A stretch of 42,103 nucleotides of DNA from Sulfurimonas sp. GWF2_37_8. Its GTDB lineage: Bacteria > Campylobacterota > Campylobacteria > Campylobacterales > Sulfurimonadaceae. Positions 15,400 to 23,976 of this stretch are shown one piece after another. The position numbers and the translations under genes were made by a program. The stretch covers positions 1,242 to 43,344 of the forward strand of contig MIBW01000005.1 of the NCBI GenBank assembly GCA_001829625.1, in the 5' to 3' direction. The notes under the pieces were generated by a model, which saw only the letters and a list, made by a program, of their open reading frames with translations, was not told the origin of the DNA and searched no databases. Numbering within the stretch: position 1 is the stretch's first letter; each line of letters opens with the position of its first letter.

Positions 15400-17012
15400 A
15401 TGGCACTCTTTTTTATCTCTAGTCTGTCATACATGAGCAACATATTTTTGTACTCTTGATGCAGTGAGACATCGATAAGAAACGCTTCTCCGTCAATGAA
15501 AGAGAGGGCTTTATCTACTTTTTCTTTGCTAAAGAGTGCGTGTAAACCCTCTTCAAAATCTTCAAAAAGAAGATCTGCTTCATCCATACGCAGTAGCTCA
15601 AGCACTACATGAGCCAGAGGATGTTTAGTAAATTCGAGTAGTTCTCGCACCTCGTCATTGTTGCCGCAAAGCATATGTATCTGCGCCTTAAACTCTAGCA
15701 TGGTGAAGTTGTGCTCAAATATCACGCCGAGATATTTTTCCATATTTAGAGACTCTTCAAGTGTCTCTATCTCTGTGAGGATATCCTCAGGGTCGTATTT
15801 TGTGAAGTTTAACACCATATCACGGATGCGTTTCGGGGTGTTTTTGTTGTTATAGATGAGGTCTTCTACGGGGTAAATTTCGCTCATGTTTGGCACTATT
15901 ATTTGGCAAGAGTAGAAACCTAGATAGTTATATTCACGAAGATAAATCTCTCTGCCAAGATTTTTGGCAATTTCAAATAAGAACGTATGCTCATCCGCTG
16001 TGCAAGTGCCTTTGTAGCTCCATGGCGCAAGCTCAAAACTTTTTTTTGCACTCAAAAAATGAAACCCGAGTTTGCCGTTGGAGTCGATAAAATGTGACTC
16101 AAGGTTGAAGTTATCTGCGACAAGTGAGAGATCAAAAGTAGGAGTCTCAAAACTCTCAAGATTTTCAAGTCCGCGTCCTTGCATAAGCTCCGTCATCGTT
16201 CTCTCTAAAGAGACTTCAAGGATAGGATGCGCACCAAATGAGACGAATAGTGTTGCGTTTTTTGGATTGATAAGGGAGATGGCTGTGACGGGAAATCTGC
16301 CGCCCAAAGAGGCATCAAGCACTTCTACGATATAGCCTAGAGAACGCAGGGTTTGGATATCGCATGAGAGTTTTGTAAATGATGCTATCAACTCAGGTGG
16401 AAAATTTGGAAGTGCGTAGCCATTTTTGATAATCTCTATTTTTGCATAACGCTCATAAATTTCACTTAAAGCCTGCACTTGCGCCTCTTGCGGGGTATTT
16501 CCCGTTGCTAGTCCATTACTCACATAAAGATTGGAGAGGATATTGAGCGGGAAATACACCTGCGTTTTGTCGGATTGTTTGATAAAAGGCAAAGCGACTA
16601 TTTTCTCCTCATAGTCGCTGTTAAAGTCCACAAAATCCTCATGCATGAGCTCTGCGTTTGGGTCGTAAAAAGCGCGTAATTCATCGCAAAGGTATTGCTC
16701 ATCAAAGCCAAACGCAACGGCATCAGGATAATATTTGCGCTCTGGAAGATGAAAATCTATAAAAAAATTGTTCGTCTGCAGGCGTTCGATATATTCACCA
16801 AGCGCACTTGCCCTTGAAGCTTCAGAGAGTGTTCCTTTGCCGTTTGAGTAGATGTGTCGTGGGGCTTCTTTGGAGGCTAAGTTGACAGAAAAACAGTTTG
16901 TAAGCGGATGTTTTTCCTCTGCAAAAATCACTTCACACCCGACTGCTTCAAGAACTGCGTGCATTTTTGTCAGAGAGATTTCCAGAGGAGCGTCTTTTGA
17001 TAGGAGTTGCAT
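15396..17012 (-). CDS. ycaO: YcaO-domain protein (E. coli YcaO type)
   Basis: 538 residues with a YcaO ATP-binding domain. The ATP/Mg-contacting motifs are seen in order: SNGKGTLSEASRASALGEYIER near residues 76-97, NGLATGNTPQEAQVQALSEIYER near 166-188, and GAHPILEVSLERTMTELMQGR near 259-280. Long E. coli-type members carry a helical C-terminal region, here about residues 420-538. YcaO enzymes use ATP to activate amide backbones, for azolines, thioamides or amidines. The E. coli protein is linked to RimO-dependent methylthiolation of ribosomal protein S12. No precursor peptide or RimO gene is in the window, so the housekeeping role is more likely than peptide modification. It is coupled to a membrane protein gene downstream. 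Confidence 0.82.
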   Translation of the reverse strand: MQLLSKDAPLEISLTKMHAVLEAVGCEVIFAEEKHPLTNCFSVNLASKEAPRHIYSNGKGTLSEASRASALGEYIERLQTNNFFIDFHLPERKYYPDAVAFGFDEQYLCDELRAFYDPNAELMHEDFVDFNSDYEEKIVALPFIKQSDKTQVYFPLNILSNLYVSNGLATGNTPQEAQVQALSEIYERYAKIEIIKNGYALPNFPPELIASFTKLSCDIQTLRSLGYIVEVLDASLGGRFPVTAISLINPKNATLFVSFGAHPILEVSLERTMTELMQGRGLENLESFETPTFDLSLVADNFNLESHFIDSNGKLGFHFLSAKKSFELAPWSYKGTCTADEHTFLFEIAKNLGREIYLREYNYLGFYSCQIIVPNMSEIYPVEDLIYNNKNTPKRIRDMVLNFTKYDPEDILTEIETLEESLNMEKYLGVIFEHNFTMLEFKAQIHMLCGNNDEVRELLEFTKHPLAHVVLELLRMDEADLLFEDFEEGLHALFSKEKVDKALSFIDGEAFLIDVSLHQEYKNMLLMYDRLEIKKSAI

Positions 17013-17062
17013 AGGGGTTCACTTTATTGTTTTTCGTAGCATAACATAAAATGTGAACTGTT

Positions 17063-17076
17063 TTAACTCAAGTTAA
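17063..17076 (+). promoter_or_regulatory. TTAAC-N4-GTTAA palindrome in the ycaO / diguanylate cyclase gap
   Basis: TTAAC-TCAA-GTTAA, flanked by one further pairing base on each side. It matches the form of the NssR (Crp/Fnr family) site known in Campylobacter. TTATAAG (17078-17084) and ATATATA (about 17098-17104) are possible -10 boxes for the plus-strand gene at 17122. Confidence 0.45.
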
Positions 17077-17121
17077 ATTATAAGAAGAGTAAGATGCATA
17101 TATATAGAGAGGAAAAAATCT

Positions 17122-19437
17122 ATGAAATTTATTTTATTTTTATTGGTTATGTGGGCATCTCTTTTCGCACAAGAAAAAGTTGTTTTACAGCTCAAATGGT
17201 TACACCAGTTTCAGTTTGCAGGGTATTATGCAGCGCTTGAGAAGGGTTTTTACAAAGAAGTCGGGCTTGATGTAGAGATACGCGAGCGGGATTTAGGAAA
17301 AAATAATATCGCGCAGGTGATAAATGGTGAAGTGGACTACAGTATCGCCGATGCCATTTTATTTTTGTATAAAGCGAAAAATGAACCGATAGTGGTTGTC
17401 GCCCCGATTTTCCAACACTCCCCAAATATGCTTATGACACTCAAAGAGAGCGGACTAGACAGCCCTTATAAGTTAGAGAACAAAAATGTGATTTTTTATA
17501 GAAAAGATGTTGATGGATTTGGTATCCTTGGGATGTTTAAGAGTCTCAAAATTGAACCTTTTTTATCGCGCATCAAAGAAGAGACGACACATACATATTT
17601 AGCAGAGAAAAAAACAGATGCTTATGCTGTATATGTGAGTAACGAACCATTTTATATGAAGCAAATGGGTGTGGATATCAACCTTATAAATCCTGCCAAC
17701 TACGGTTTTGACCTTTATGGCGATATGCTTTTTACAAGTACAAAAGAGGCGCAGGAACATCCTCAGAGGGTACAAAAGTTTAAAGAAGCAAGTCTCAAAG
17801 GGTGGCTTTATGCACTTGAGCATAAGGATGAAATCGTTGCTTTGATACAAGCGAAGTACGCCAAAGAAAAATCTCTTGAACATCTGCGTTATGAAGCTGA
17901 CGCGCTTGAGCAGATGATACAGCACAAAGCTATTCCAATAGGTACGCTTGATATGGGGAGGGTGCAATACACTCTGGATATGTTCGCAAAATACGGACTT
18001 ATAGAAAATAGTGTCCCTATAGAAGAGTATATTTTTAACCCAACCGAAAAATCTCAAACAAGTAAAAATCTCCTTAGCAAAGAAGAAAAAGCCTATCTAA
18101 GAGATAAAAAAGTGCTGAAGCTTTGTATTGATCCTAGTTGGATGCCTTTTGAGCAAAATTTCAATGGTGAGCACATTGGCATGAGTGCAGAGTATATAGA
18201 GATAATCGAAAAACTTATCCAAACCCCTATCGAGATGGTTCCTACGCAAACATGGAGTGAGTCTCTTGCGTTTGGCAAAGAGAGAAAATGTGACTTTTTC
18301 TCCCTGCTCATGGCAACAGAGGAGAGGAAAAAATATCTGAATTTTACGCAGCCTTATCTCAAAGTGCCTTTGGTTATCGTCACAGACTTTAGTGAACTTT
18401 TTGTGGAGGATATCTCTAAAGTCAAAGGGAGAAGGATAGGTATTGTCAAAGGGTACGCTTTTAAAGAGATACTGTTACAAAAATATCCCGATATCAATAT
18501 CGTAGATGTAGAAAATATACATGATGGACTTGAAAAGGTTTATAACAAAGAGCTTTTTGGTTTTGTAGATACTTTGGCGACTACGGGATACCATATCCAA
18601 AAAGAGTATATCGGGCAGCTTAAAATAGCGGGCAAATTTGATGAAACCTGGAATCTTGCTATAGGGATGCGCAATGATGAACCGCTGCTCAAAGATATTT
18701 TTGATAAGGTTATAGCACAGATATCACAAGAGCAAAAACAGAGGATTTTAAACAACTGGGTCTCTGTAAACTACGATGAAGCAGCAAACTACACCCTCAT
18801 TTTACGATGGTTTGGTGGCATTTTGCTTGTGTTTAGTATCATTTTATCGCTGGTGCTTTTTGTCAACAGAAGACTTGCCAAAGAGATACAAAGCCGTAAA
18901 ATCATAGAAAAAAAACTCGAAGAGATGAGTATCACAGACGCACTGACATCACTCTACAACAGACGCTATTTCAATGAGATGTTTTCAAGGCTTATCAATA
19001 GCGCAAAACGCGATAATACGACAATTTGTTTTGCGATTTTGGATATTGATTATTTTAAGCAGTATAACGATACTTATGGGCATATAGGTGGCGATGAGGC
19101 TTTGAAGAAGATTGCACAGGTGCTACGTGACTCTATGCAAAGGGCGGATGATTACTCTTTTAGACTTGGCGGTGAAGAGTTTGGAATCTTATTTAAAGGA
19201 GTTGATGCGACAACAGCTCAAAAATTTGTCAATGAGATACGAGAAAAAATCGAATCCATGCAGATCCAACACAAAACTTCTTCCGTCTGCCCATACCTCA
19301 CAGCATCTTTGGGTCTTGTTGTAAGAGATGCAAAAGATGTAAAAAAATGCGAAGATCTCTACAAAGAAGCTGATGAGCTTCTCTATAAAGCCAAAGCAGG
19401 CGGGAGAAATAGGGTTGAGAGTAATCTAGAACTTTAG
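17122..19437 (+). CDS. Diguanylate cyclase with NMT1-type and SBP_bac_3-type periplasmic sensor domains
   Basis: 771 residues. Signal peptide 1-16 (ends LFAQ), then an NMT1/THI5-like binding domain (about 20-300, starting VVLQLKWLHQFQFAGYYAALEKGFY). A family 3 amino-acid-type binding domain follows (about 330-545, with LKLCIDPSWMPFEQN and FFSLLMATEERKKYLNFT). After one membrane helix (about 557-578) and a short linker there is a GGDEF domain. The active site is GGEEF at 683-687 and the product-inhibition RxxD is present at 674-677 (RADD), so it should make c-di-GMP with feedback control. The two binding domains probably sense small pyrimidine-like and amino-acid-like ligands; the ligands are unknown. 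The stop overlaps the convergent TonB receptor gene by 12 bases. Confidence 0.88.
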   Translation: MKFILFLLVMWASLFAQEKVVLQLKWLHQFQFAGYYAALEKGFYKEVGLDVEIRERDLGKNNIAQVINGEVDYSIADAILFLYKAKNEPIVVVAPIFQHSPNMLMTLKESGLDSPYKLENKNVIFYRKDVDGFGILGMFKSLKIEPFLSRIKEETTHTYLAEKKTDAYAVYVSNEPFYMKQMGVDINLINPANYGFDLYGDMLFTSTKEAQEHPQRVQKFKEASLKGWLYALEHKDEIVALIQAKYAKEKSLEHLRYEADALEQMIQHKAIPIGTLDMGRVQYTLDMFAKYGLIENSVPIEEYIFNPTEKSQTSKNLLSKEEKAYLRDKKVLKLCIDPSWMPFEQNFNGEHIGMSAEYIEIIEKLIQTPIEMVPTQTWSESLAFGKERKCDFFSLLMATEERKKYLNFTQPYLKVPLVIVTDFSELFVEDISKVKGRRIGIVKGYAFKEILLQKYPDINIVDVENIHDGLEKVYNKELFGFVDTLATTGYHIQKEYIGQLKIAGKFDETWNLAIGMRNDEPLLKDIFDKVIAQISQEQKQRILNNWVSVNYDEAANYTLILRWFGGILLVFSIILSLVLFVNRRLAKEIQSRKIIEKKLEEMSITDALTSLYNRRYFNEMFSRLINSAKRDNTTICFAILDIDYFKQYNDTYGHIGGDEALKKIAQVLRDSMQRADDYSFRLGGEEFGILFKGVDATTAQKFVNEIREKIESMQIQHKTSSVCPYLTASLGLVVRDAKDVKKCEDLYKEADELLYKAKAGGRNRVESNLEL

Positions 19438-21366
19438 TTTCAATCCTGCTAAAACAGTTCTTGAAAAATTTACAGGATAGATGGCGTTATCTCTAATCCA
19501 TAATCCATTGCTTTGGTCGAACAGGTTGTTGATTTTAGCGAAATATTCATAGTTCTCTTTTGCGTAAGTAGCAGAGATATCTGTTGTATTGTATGCATCT
19601 TGCGTTTGAGCAAAATTGTTTGCAAAGTCATCTGCTGCATATGCTTCTGAACGGTAAGTCTGCGCGAGCGCGAGTGTTGTGTATCGTGTAGGAAGATAGC
19701 TCAGTGTTGCTTTGATGCTATGGTCACTTACCCCTGGAAGTTTATTGCCAGCATAATCATCTGTTCCTTCTTTTTCATTATCGATTATGGCTTGAACATA
19801 GTTATAGTGCAACACTACATTATAAGCATCCGTAATAAGCCATTTGTCATAAATATCCACACCATATTTGTGTGACTTGTCTATGTTCGTATTTGTTCCA
19901 AAGTCACCCACATAAGCTTTATAGAGATAGATTTCATCTTTGAGGTCTATGTAATATGCAGAAACTTTAAATTTGTTTTGTGGCAGGAAATAGTTGAATC
20001 CAAGTGTGTAGCTATCCGTTTTCATAGGTTCTATAAAATCACTGAAGCCTGTGGTGATAACTGGCCAAGCAGAGTAATCCGCAATAAAAAAAGAGTCTAT
20101 GTTCGGTGCTTGATACGCATGAGCATAGTTGATAAAAAGAGATTTTTCTTTATCGAGTGTGTAGTTGTAGCCTAGTTCAGCTCCTTGAAGAGAGTTGTCT
20201 TGTGCCAAATCACTTGTATCGTCTTTGTAGTTATAGTGAACTTTTTCATAGCGGTAACCAGCTTTAAAAGTGTTTTGACCTAAGTAAAACTCACTCATCG
20301 CAAACGCAGCGGAGTTATTTTTTGTCGTAGTATTTGAGGATGTTTTTCTCTCTCCATTGAAGCCATCATACCCTACACTAAGTGAAAGTGCTTCCGTGAT
20401 GTAATCCAAAGAAGTTTTGAGAGAGTTGTATGTATAGTGAGACGGACCAGAATAGGAAGGGATATAGTCACTTTTTTTTCTTTCATTGTTTGCATCTAAT
20501 TTCAAACTAAGTTCGTCTGTGATGGTATATGTGATACCTGCGTTTAGGAGATTCGTGTCAAATACTTGATTGGAGGTATAGCCAGCAAATTGAGCAGGAT
20601 TCTCTTCATACTGTTTCAAGGACATAACTCCGCCGTATAAAACATCTGTTCTTGCAAAATTTGCTCCAGCTCTAAGTTCGAGTTTGTCCGTTGGTGCATA
20701 CGAGATATCTATCCCTCCTGTTGTGAGAGAATTTTTATCCAGATTGCCATCGGCATCTATATTTTTTATGCCACCGTGTCTTCTTGTTTCTCCATATGTA
20801 GCTATAGAAAATTTCTCTTCGCTGTGCCCAAGATAAAAAGAACCGTCATACGTTTTATAGTTACCCGCATAAAAAGTGAGTACGCCATCACTGTTTTTCT
20901 TTGTAATGATATTGATTACTCCTGCGTTTGCCCCGTCACCTCGGAGTACAATAGCGCTTGATTTGATAATTTCTATTCGCTCTATCGATGTCGGCGTAAT
21001 GGTTGCAAGAAGTTGCGGTACATTGTCTATGTTGTTGAGTTTTCGACCGTTGAGAGTTATAACGATATTTTGATTGCCGTTGCTTGTTCCATATCCATGT
21101 ATGTCAATGAGTTGGGTAAATGGATTTCCGTAGCTTGGCATGGTTGTGAGAGAAGTTTGTGTATTTAAAAACTCATACACATTTTGCACATGAGCGTTTT
21201 CTATATCTTTTTGTGTGTAAATTTCTATGGCGTCGGTTGATTTGAGCTCATCTGTTATGATGGCAGTAGATGTCACTACAAGGGGTTCAAGTGTTATTTT
21301 TTCATTCGCCTGAAGTTGGCTCAAAAGAGCGACTGAGATAAGTGATAATTGTATTGTTTTTTTCAT
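19426..21366 (-). CDS. TonB-dependent outer-membrane receptor
   Basis: 646 residues. Signal peptide 1-20 (ends LQA), then a TonB-box-like stretch (EPLVVTSTA, about 27-35), a plug domain (about 45-150: EIYTQKDIENAHVQNVYEFLN, GDGANAGVINIITKKN) and a 22-strand-type barrel that ends NFSRTVLAGLKLKF with terminal Phe. Family members import siderophores, vitamin B12, metals or organics with TonB energy. It lies downstream of nasA and the small 21413 gene on the same strand, so molybdate, iron or another cofactor needed for nitrate assimilation is possible, but the substrate is not readable from sequence. AGGA precedes the ATG. A repeat copy lies just upstream. Confidence 0.88.
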   Translation of the reverse strand: MKKTIQLSLISVALLSQLQANEKITLEPLVVTSTAIITDELKSTDAIEIYTQKDIENAHVQNVYEFLNTQTSLTTMPSYGNPFTQLIDIHGYGTSNGNQNIVITLNGRKLNNIDNVPQLLATITPTSIERIEIIKSSAIVLRGDGANAGVINIITKKNSDGVLTFYAGNYKTYDGSFYLGHSEEKFSIATYGETRRHGGIKNIDADGNLDKNSLTTGGIDISYAPTDKLELRAGANFARTDVLYGGVMSLKQYEENPAQFAGYTSNQVFDTNLLNAGITYTITDELSLKLDANNERKKSDYIPSYSGPSHYTYNSLKTSLDYITEALSLSVGYDGFNGERKTSSNTTTKNNSAAFAMSEFYLGQNTFKAGYRYEKVHYNYKDDTSDLAQDNSLQGAELGYNYTLDKEKSLFINYAHAYQAPNIDSFFIADYSAWPVITTGFSDFIEPMKTDSYTLGFNYFLPQNKFKVSAYYIDLKDEIYLYKAYVGDFGTNTNIDKSHKYGVDIYDKWLITDAYNVVLHYNYVQAIIDNEKEGTDDYAGNKLPGVSDHSIKATLSYLPTRYTTLALAQTYRSEAYAADDFANNFAQTQDAYNTTDISATYAKENYEYFAKINNLFDQSNGLWIRDNAIYPVNFSRTVLAGLKLKF

Positions 21367-21393
21367 AGTTTAATTTTCCTAATAATTTTTTTT

Positions 21394-21455
21394 GACACAC
21401 TGAGATTCCGTATCAAGTACGGAATGACGGCTTGTTGCGTTTGGAGTGACGGTAT
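21394..21455 (+). repeat. Dispersed palindromic repeat, copy C
   Basis: ATTCCGTA-TCAAG-TACGGAAT (21405-21425) is an 8-bp perfect stem, with compensating changes relative to copy A at 626-646 (CA/TG there, TA/TA here). GGAATGACGG and GGAGTGACGG follow. The stop and last codons of the minus-strand gene at 21413 lie in it. Confidence 0.8.
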
Positions 21456-21769
21456 GGTGGTGAAATGGCGTTGTTGAGACTTTTAAAGTAGTTAAAAAAA
21501 AGTTTTTGGGTGAAATAAAGCTTGAGGGTTTTGCGTGTTTTTTTGAAAAAATAACAGTTGCAATGGCAAGGTTTGAGAGAGAACTCTAGTGGGCAGAGAA
21601 TGGCGAGTTCTTCGATCTCTTCTTCTGCTTCGAGTTCTTCAGATTTGTAGGTGAGTGTATGAAAACTTTGCACACGTACAGCGGTTGCGTTTATGGTTAT
21701 TTGCCCAACAGTTGCGGTGATTGCGTTTAGGGTAAAATAGTTTTTACCAAAACCTTTAGGCAGTTTCAT
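21413..21769 (-). CDS. Small protein of unknown function between nasA and TonB receptor
   Basis: 118 residues, not recognised. The first ~65 residues look like a soluble domain with an acidic stretch (KSEELEAEEEIEELA); then a Cys-His cluster CHCNCYFF (about residues 68-75) follows, which could bind a metal. The last ~16 residues (PYRHSKRNKPSFRT) are coded by the dispersed repeat, so the original gene probably ended earlier or the repeat replaced its tail. A TATAAT -10 lies at 21801-21796 on the minus strand, 27 bases before the ATG, supporting expression. It lies between nasA (63 bases) and the TonB receptor on one strand. AAAGAG is a weak ribosome site. Confidence 0.5.
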   Translation of the reverse strand: MKLPKGFGKNYFTLNAITATVGQITINATAVRVQSFHTLTYKSEELEAEEEIEELAILCPLEFSLKPCHCNCYFFKKTRKTLKLYFTQKLFFNYFKSLNNAISPPYRHSKRNKPSFRT

Positions 21770-21795
21770 TGTTCTCTTTCGTAAAAATTTTGCGA

Positions 21796-21801
21796 ATTAT
21801 A
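21796..21801 (-). promoter_or_regulatory. -10 box before the 21413-21769 gene
   Basis: TATAAT on the minus strand, flanked by CGC and TCGC (a short palindrome CGCTATAATTCG), 27 bases before the ATG at 21769. It suggests that this gene can be transcribed apart from nasA. Confidence 0.4.
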
Positions 21802-21832
21802 GCGAAAAAAATGCTACACCTATTTTTGGCTA

Positions 21833-23812
21833 TCAAAATATTTCAACCCTCACCGCGCTATGGTTGTAGTCTGGTTCAAGAGATTCTTTGTCTAAAAGGT
21901 CGTTGGTGAGGTAGTTTATTTCACGGTTACTTATGGGGATAAAGATATTTTTTTCGTTGATACTCTCCGTGATAAGCGCTTTTGAGAGGAGTGTCCCACG
22001 GATGGAGGAGATGCGTATCTCATCACCCTCTTTGATGTTCAGTGCTTCGGCATCTTTTGGGTGTATCTCACAAAAGTTCAGCTCTTTGTATTTTAAAAGC
22101 GTAGCAGGAAGGTTTGTTTTTGTCCCAGAGTGCCATTGGTCACGGGTGCGTCCCGTGAGAAGGATAAAAGGATACTCTAGGCTTGTTTTTTCACTAAGAA
22201 GTTTATTTTCTACAAAAAAGAGATTGCCTTTTTTGTCGGGTGTCAAAAAGTGCTTGATATTTTCTCCCCAGATAAAAGGCTGTTTTTTGAGAGATTCATA
22301 AGAAGTTTTATGGATATCCATATAGGCGTTTAGTTTGGTCATCTCCTGATACTCTTCAAATATTTCCTGAGGGTTTTTATAGTTAAAGGTCTCTTTGAAG
22401 CCCAGTGCGTGAGCTAAAAGCATAAAGATTTCCCAGTCGGGTTTACACTCTATAGATGTGCGTGTGAGTTTTTCTTGTTTGGTGATGGTTCTATCGAGAT
22501 TTGTCTGTGTTCCCTCTTTTTCTCCCCACGGTGCGGCTGGAAGGCGGATATGGGCAAATTTTGAACTCTCTGAATTGGTATATGCGTTTATCTCTACAAC
22601 CATCGGGATTTTCTTCATGAGCGCTTCGACTTTGTTTCTGTTTGGCAGATGATAGATAGGGTCTGTGTGGCAGATGATGAGCAGATCGAGTTTAGCATCG
22701 AGCATCTGTGTGGCAGTGAGTCCAGGCTTATTATCTATCTTGTCTGTTTTCCAAAACTCTGAGACAAGTTCTACACTTTTTTTGTCAAAACCCAAATGCA
22801 CTGCAAGCATCGTAGAGAGTCCGCCAACTTCGCGCCCGCCCATTGCGTTTGGCTGACCTGTGAGACTAAGTGGACCATTGCCTTCTTTAAATATCTTGCC
22901 GCTAAGAAGATGGGTATTGATAAGCGCGAGGTTTTTATCTACACCTTGTACGGATTGGTTGAGTCCCATCGTCCATGCTGTGATGATGTTTTTGCTCTCT
23001 TTGTAAAGTGTGAAAAATGCATCAAATTGCTCTGCGCTGAGACCTGTGCGTTTGAGCATTTTTGTCAAGGGAACTCTTTTAAACTTGTTTTTGAGGAGTT
23101 CAAAGTTATTGATATGTGTCTGAACAAACTCTTTGTCATAAAGCTCTTCATCGATGAGGCGTTTGGAGATGAGGTTAAAAAAGTCGATGTCACTTCCGAC
23201 TTTAAGTGGTAGATACAAGTCGGCAGATTTGGCTGTTTCTGTAAAACGCGGGTCGATAACTACGACTTTAAGTCCTTGTTTTTTGGCTCTTTTTATCTGG
23301 TTGTGAAAGACGACATGTGCTTCAGCGGTATTTGCTCCTGCTAAGATAAGCAAGTCGGACTTGAAGATATCGTTCATGCGAACTGGTACAAAATCCGCTC
23401 CCAAAGATTTTTTGTAAGCGACAACGGCACTGGACATACAGGTGCGGCTGTTTGTATCGACATTGTTTGTGCCGATAAAACCTTTACCGAGTTTGTTGGC
23501 TATATAGTAGTCTTCTGTGAGTAGTTGTCCTGAGAGATAAAAACCGATTTTCTCTTTTGGGGTTTGTTGTATCTTTTTGGCGATTGCGTTTATACTCTCT
23601 TCCCATGAGCTGATAACAAATGGCTCTTCTATAGTAGAACGCATATGAGGACGTAGCAGTCTTGAGCTTGTTTCGATACTTATAAGTTCAGATACCCCTT
23701 TTGAGCAAAGTTTGCCTTCATTGGATGGGTAGGTTACTTCTCCGATAAGTTTCTCTTTATCAAACTCTATCCCACAACCAACACCACAATAGCCACACAC
23801 AGATCTGATCAT
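21833..23812 (-). CDS. nasA: Assimilatory nitrate reductase catalytic subunit (NasA/NarB)
   Basis: Cytoplasmic molybdopterin enzyme that reduces nitrate to nitrite for ammonium supply. The start at 23812 has GGAG eight bases before and brings the cluster motif to the N-terminus; the ATG at 23851 lacks a ribosome site. The [4Fe-4S] ligands are C6, C9, C13 and C36 (SVCGYCGVGCG). The bis-MGD binding region has CMSSAVVAYKKSLGAD with the molybdenum Cys, and the C-terminal molydopterin-binding domain begins near 555 (LLTGRTRDQWHSGT). At 659 residues it is the short NarB/NasA type without a C-terminal ferredoxin domain, and no NasB subunit is near. No Tat signal, supporting a cytoplasmic assimilatory role. 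It diverges from nrtABC-cobA-nirA. Confidence 0.9.
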   Translation of the reverse strand: MIRSVCGYCGVGCGIEFDKEKLIGEVTYPSNEGKLCSKGVSELISIETSSRLLRPHMRSTIEEPFVISSWEESINAIAKKIQQTPKEKIGFYLSGQLLTEDYYIANKLGKGFIGTNNVDTNSRTCMSSAVVAYKKSLGADFVPVRMNDIFKSDLLILAGANTAEAHVVFHNQIKRAKKQGLKVVVIDPRFTETAKSADLYLPLKVGSDIDFFNLISKRLIDEELYDKEFVQTHINNFELLKNKFKRVPLTKMLKRTGLSAEQFDAFFTLYKESKNIITAWTMGLNQSVQGVDKNLALINTHLLSGKIFKEGNGPLSLTGQPNAMGGREVGGLSTMLAVHLGFDKKSVELVSEFWKTDKIDNKPGLTATQMLDAKLDLLIICHTDPIYHLPNRNKVEALMKKIPMVVEINAYTNSESSKFAHIRLPAAPWGEKEGTQTNLDRTITKQEKLTRTSIECKPDWEIFMLLAHALGFKETFNYKNPQEIFEEYQEMTKLNAYMDIHKTSYESLKKQPFIWGENIKHFLTPDKKGNLFFVENKLLSEKTSLEYPFILLTGRTRDQWHSGTKTNLPATLLKYKELNFCEIHPKDAEALNIKEGDEIRISSIRGTLLSKALITESINEKNIFIPISNREINYLTNDLLDKESLEPDYNHSAVRVEIF

Positions 23813-23842
23813 TTTATACACTCCATTTTTTTCTGTAAATGA

Positions 23843-23935
23843 ATTATACATTGAAGATTAATGTAAAAATAAGATTAACTTGTATAAAAATTAAGCAATT
23901 TATTGATTATTTCCCGTTCATAGCTCTGATATAAT
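23843..23935. promoter_or_regulatory. Divergent nasA / nrtA promoter region
   Basis: A minus-strand TATAAT (23848-23843) serves nasA and an extended -10 TGATATAAT (TATAAT 23930-23935) serves nrtA. They lie in the 164-base gap between the starts, so both nitrate transcripts could share a regulator; no clear operator was identified (GATTAAC and TTAAG half-sites only). Confidence 0.55.
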
Positions 23936-23976
23936 TTTGCCAGAAAGATGAGTTTATGAAAATTTAAGGAGATTAC

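Noticed and set aside
17599-18057. 152-codon minus-strand frame inside the diguanylate cyclase gene
   Set aside because: Low-complexity hydrophobic and basic shadow; the plus-strand protein shows clear domains.
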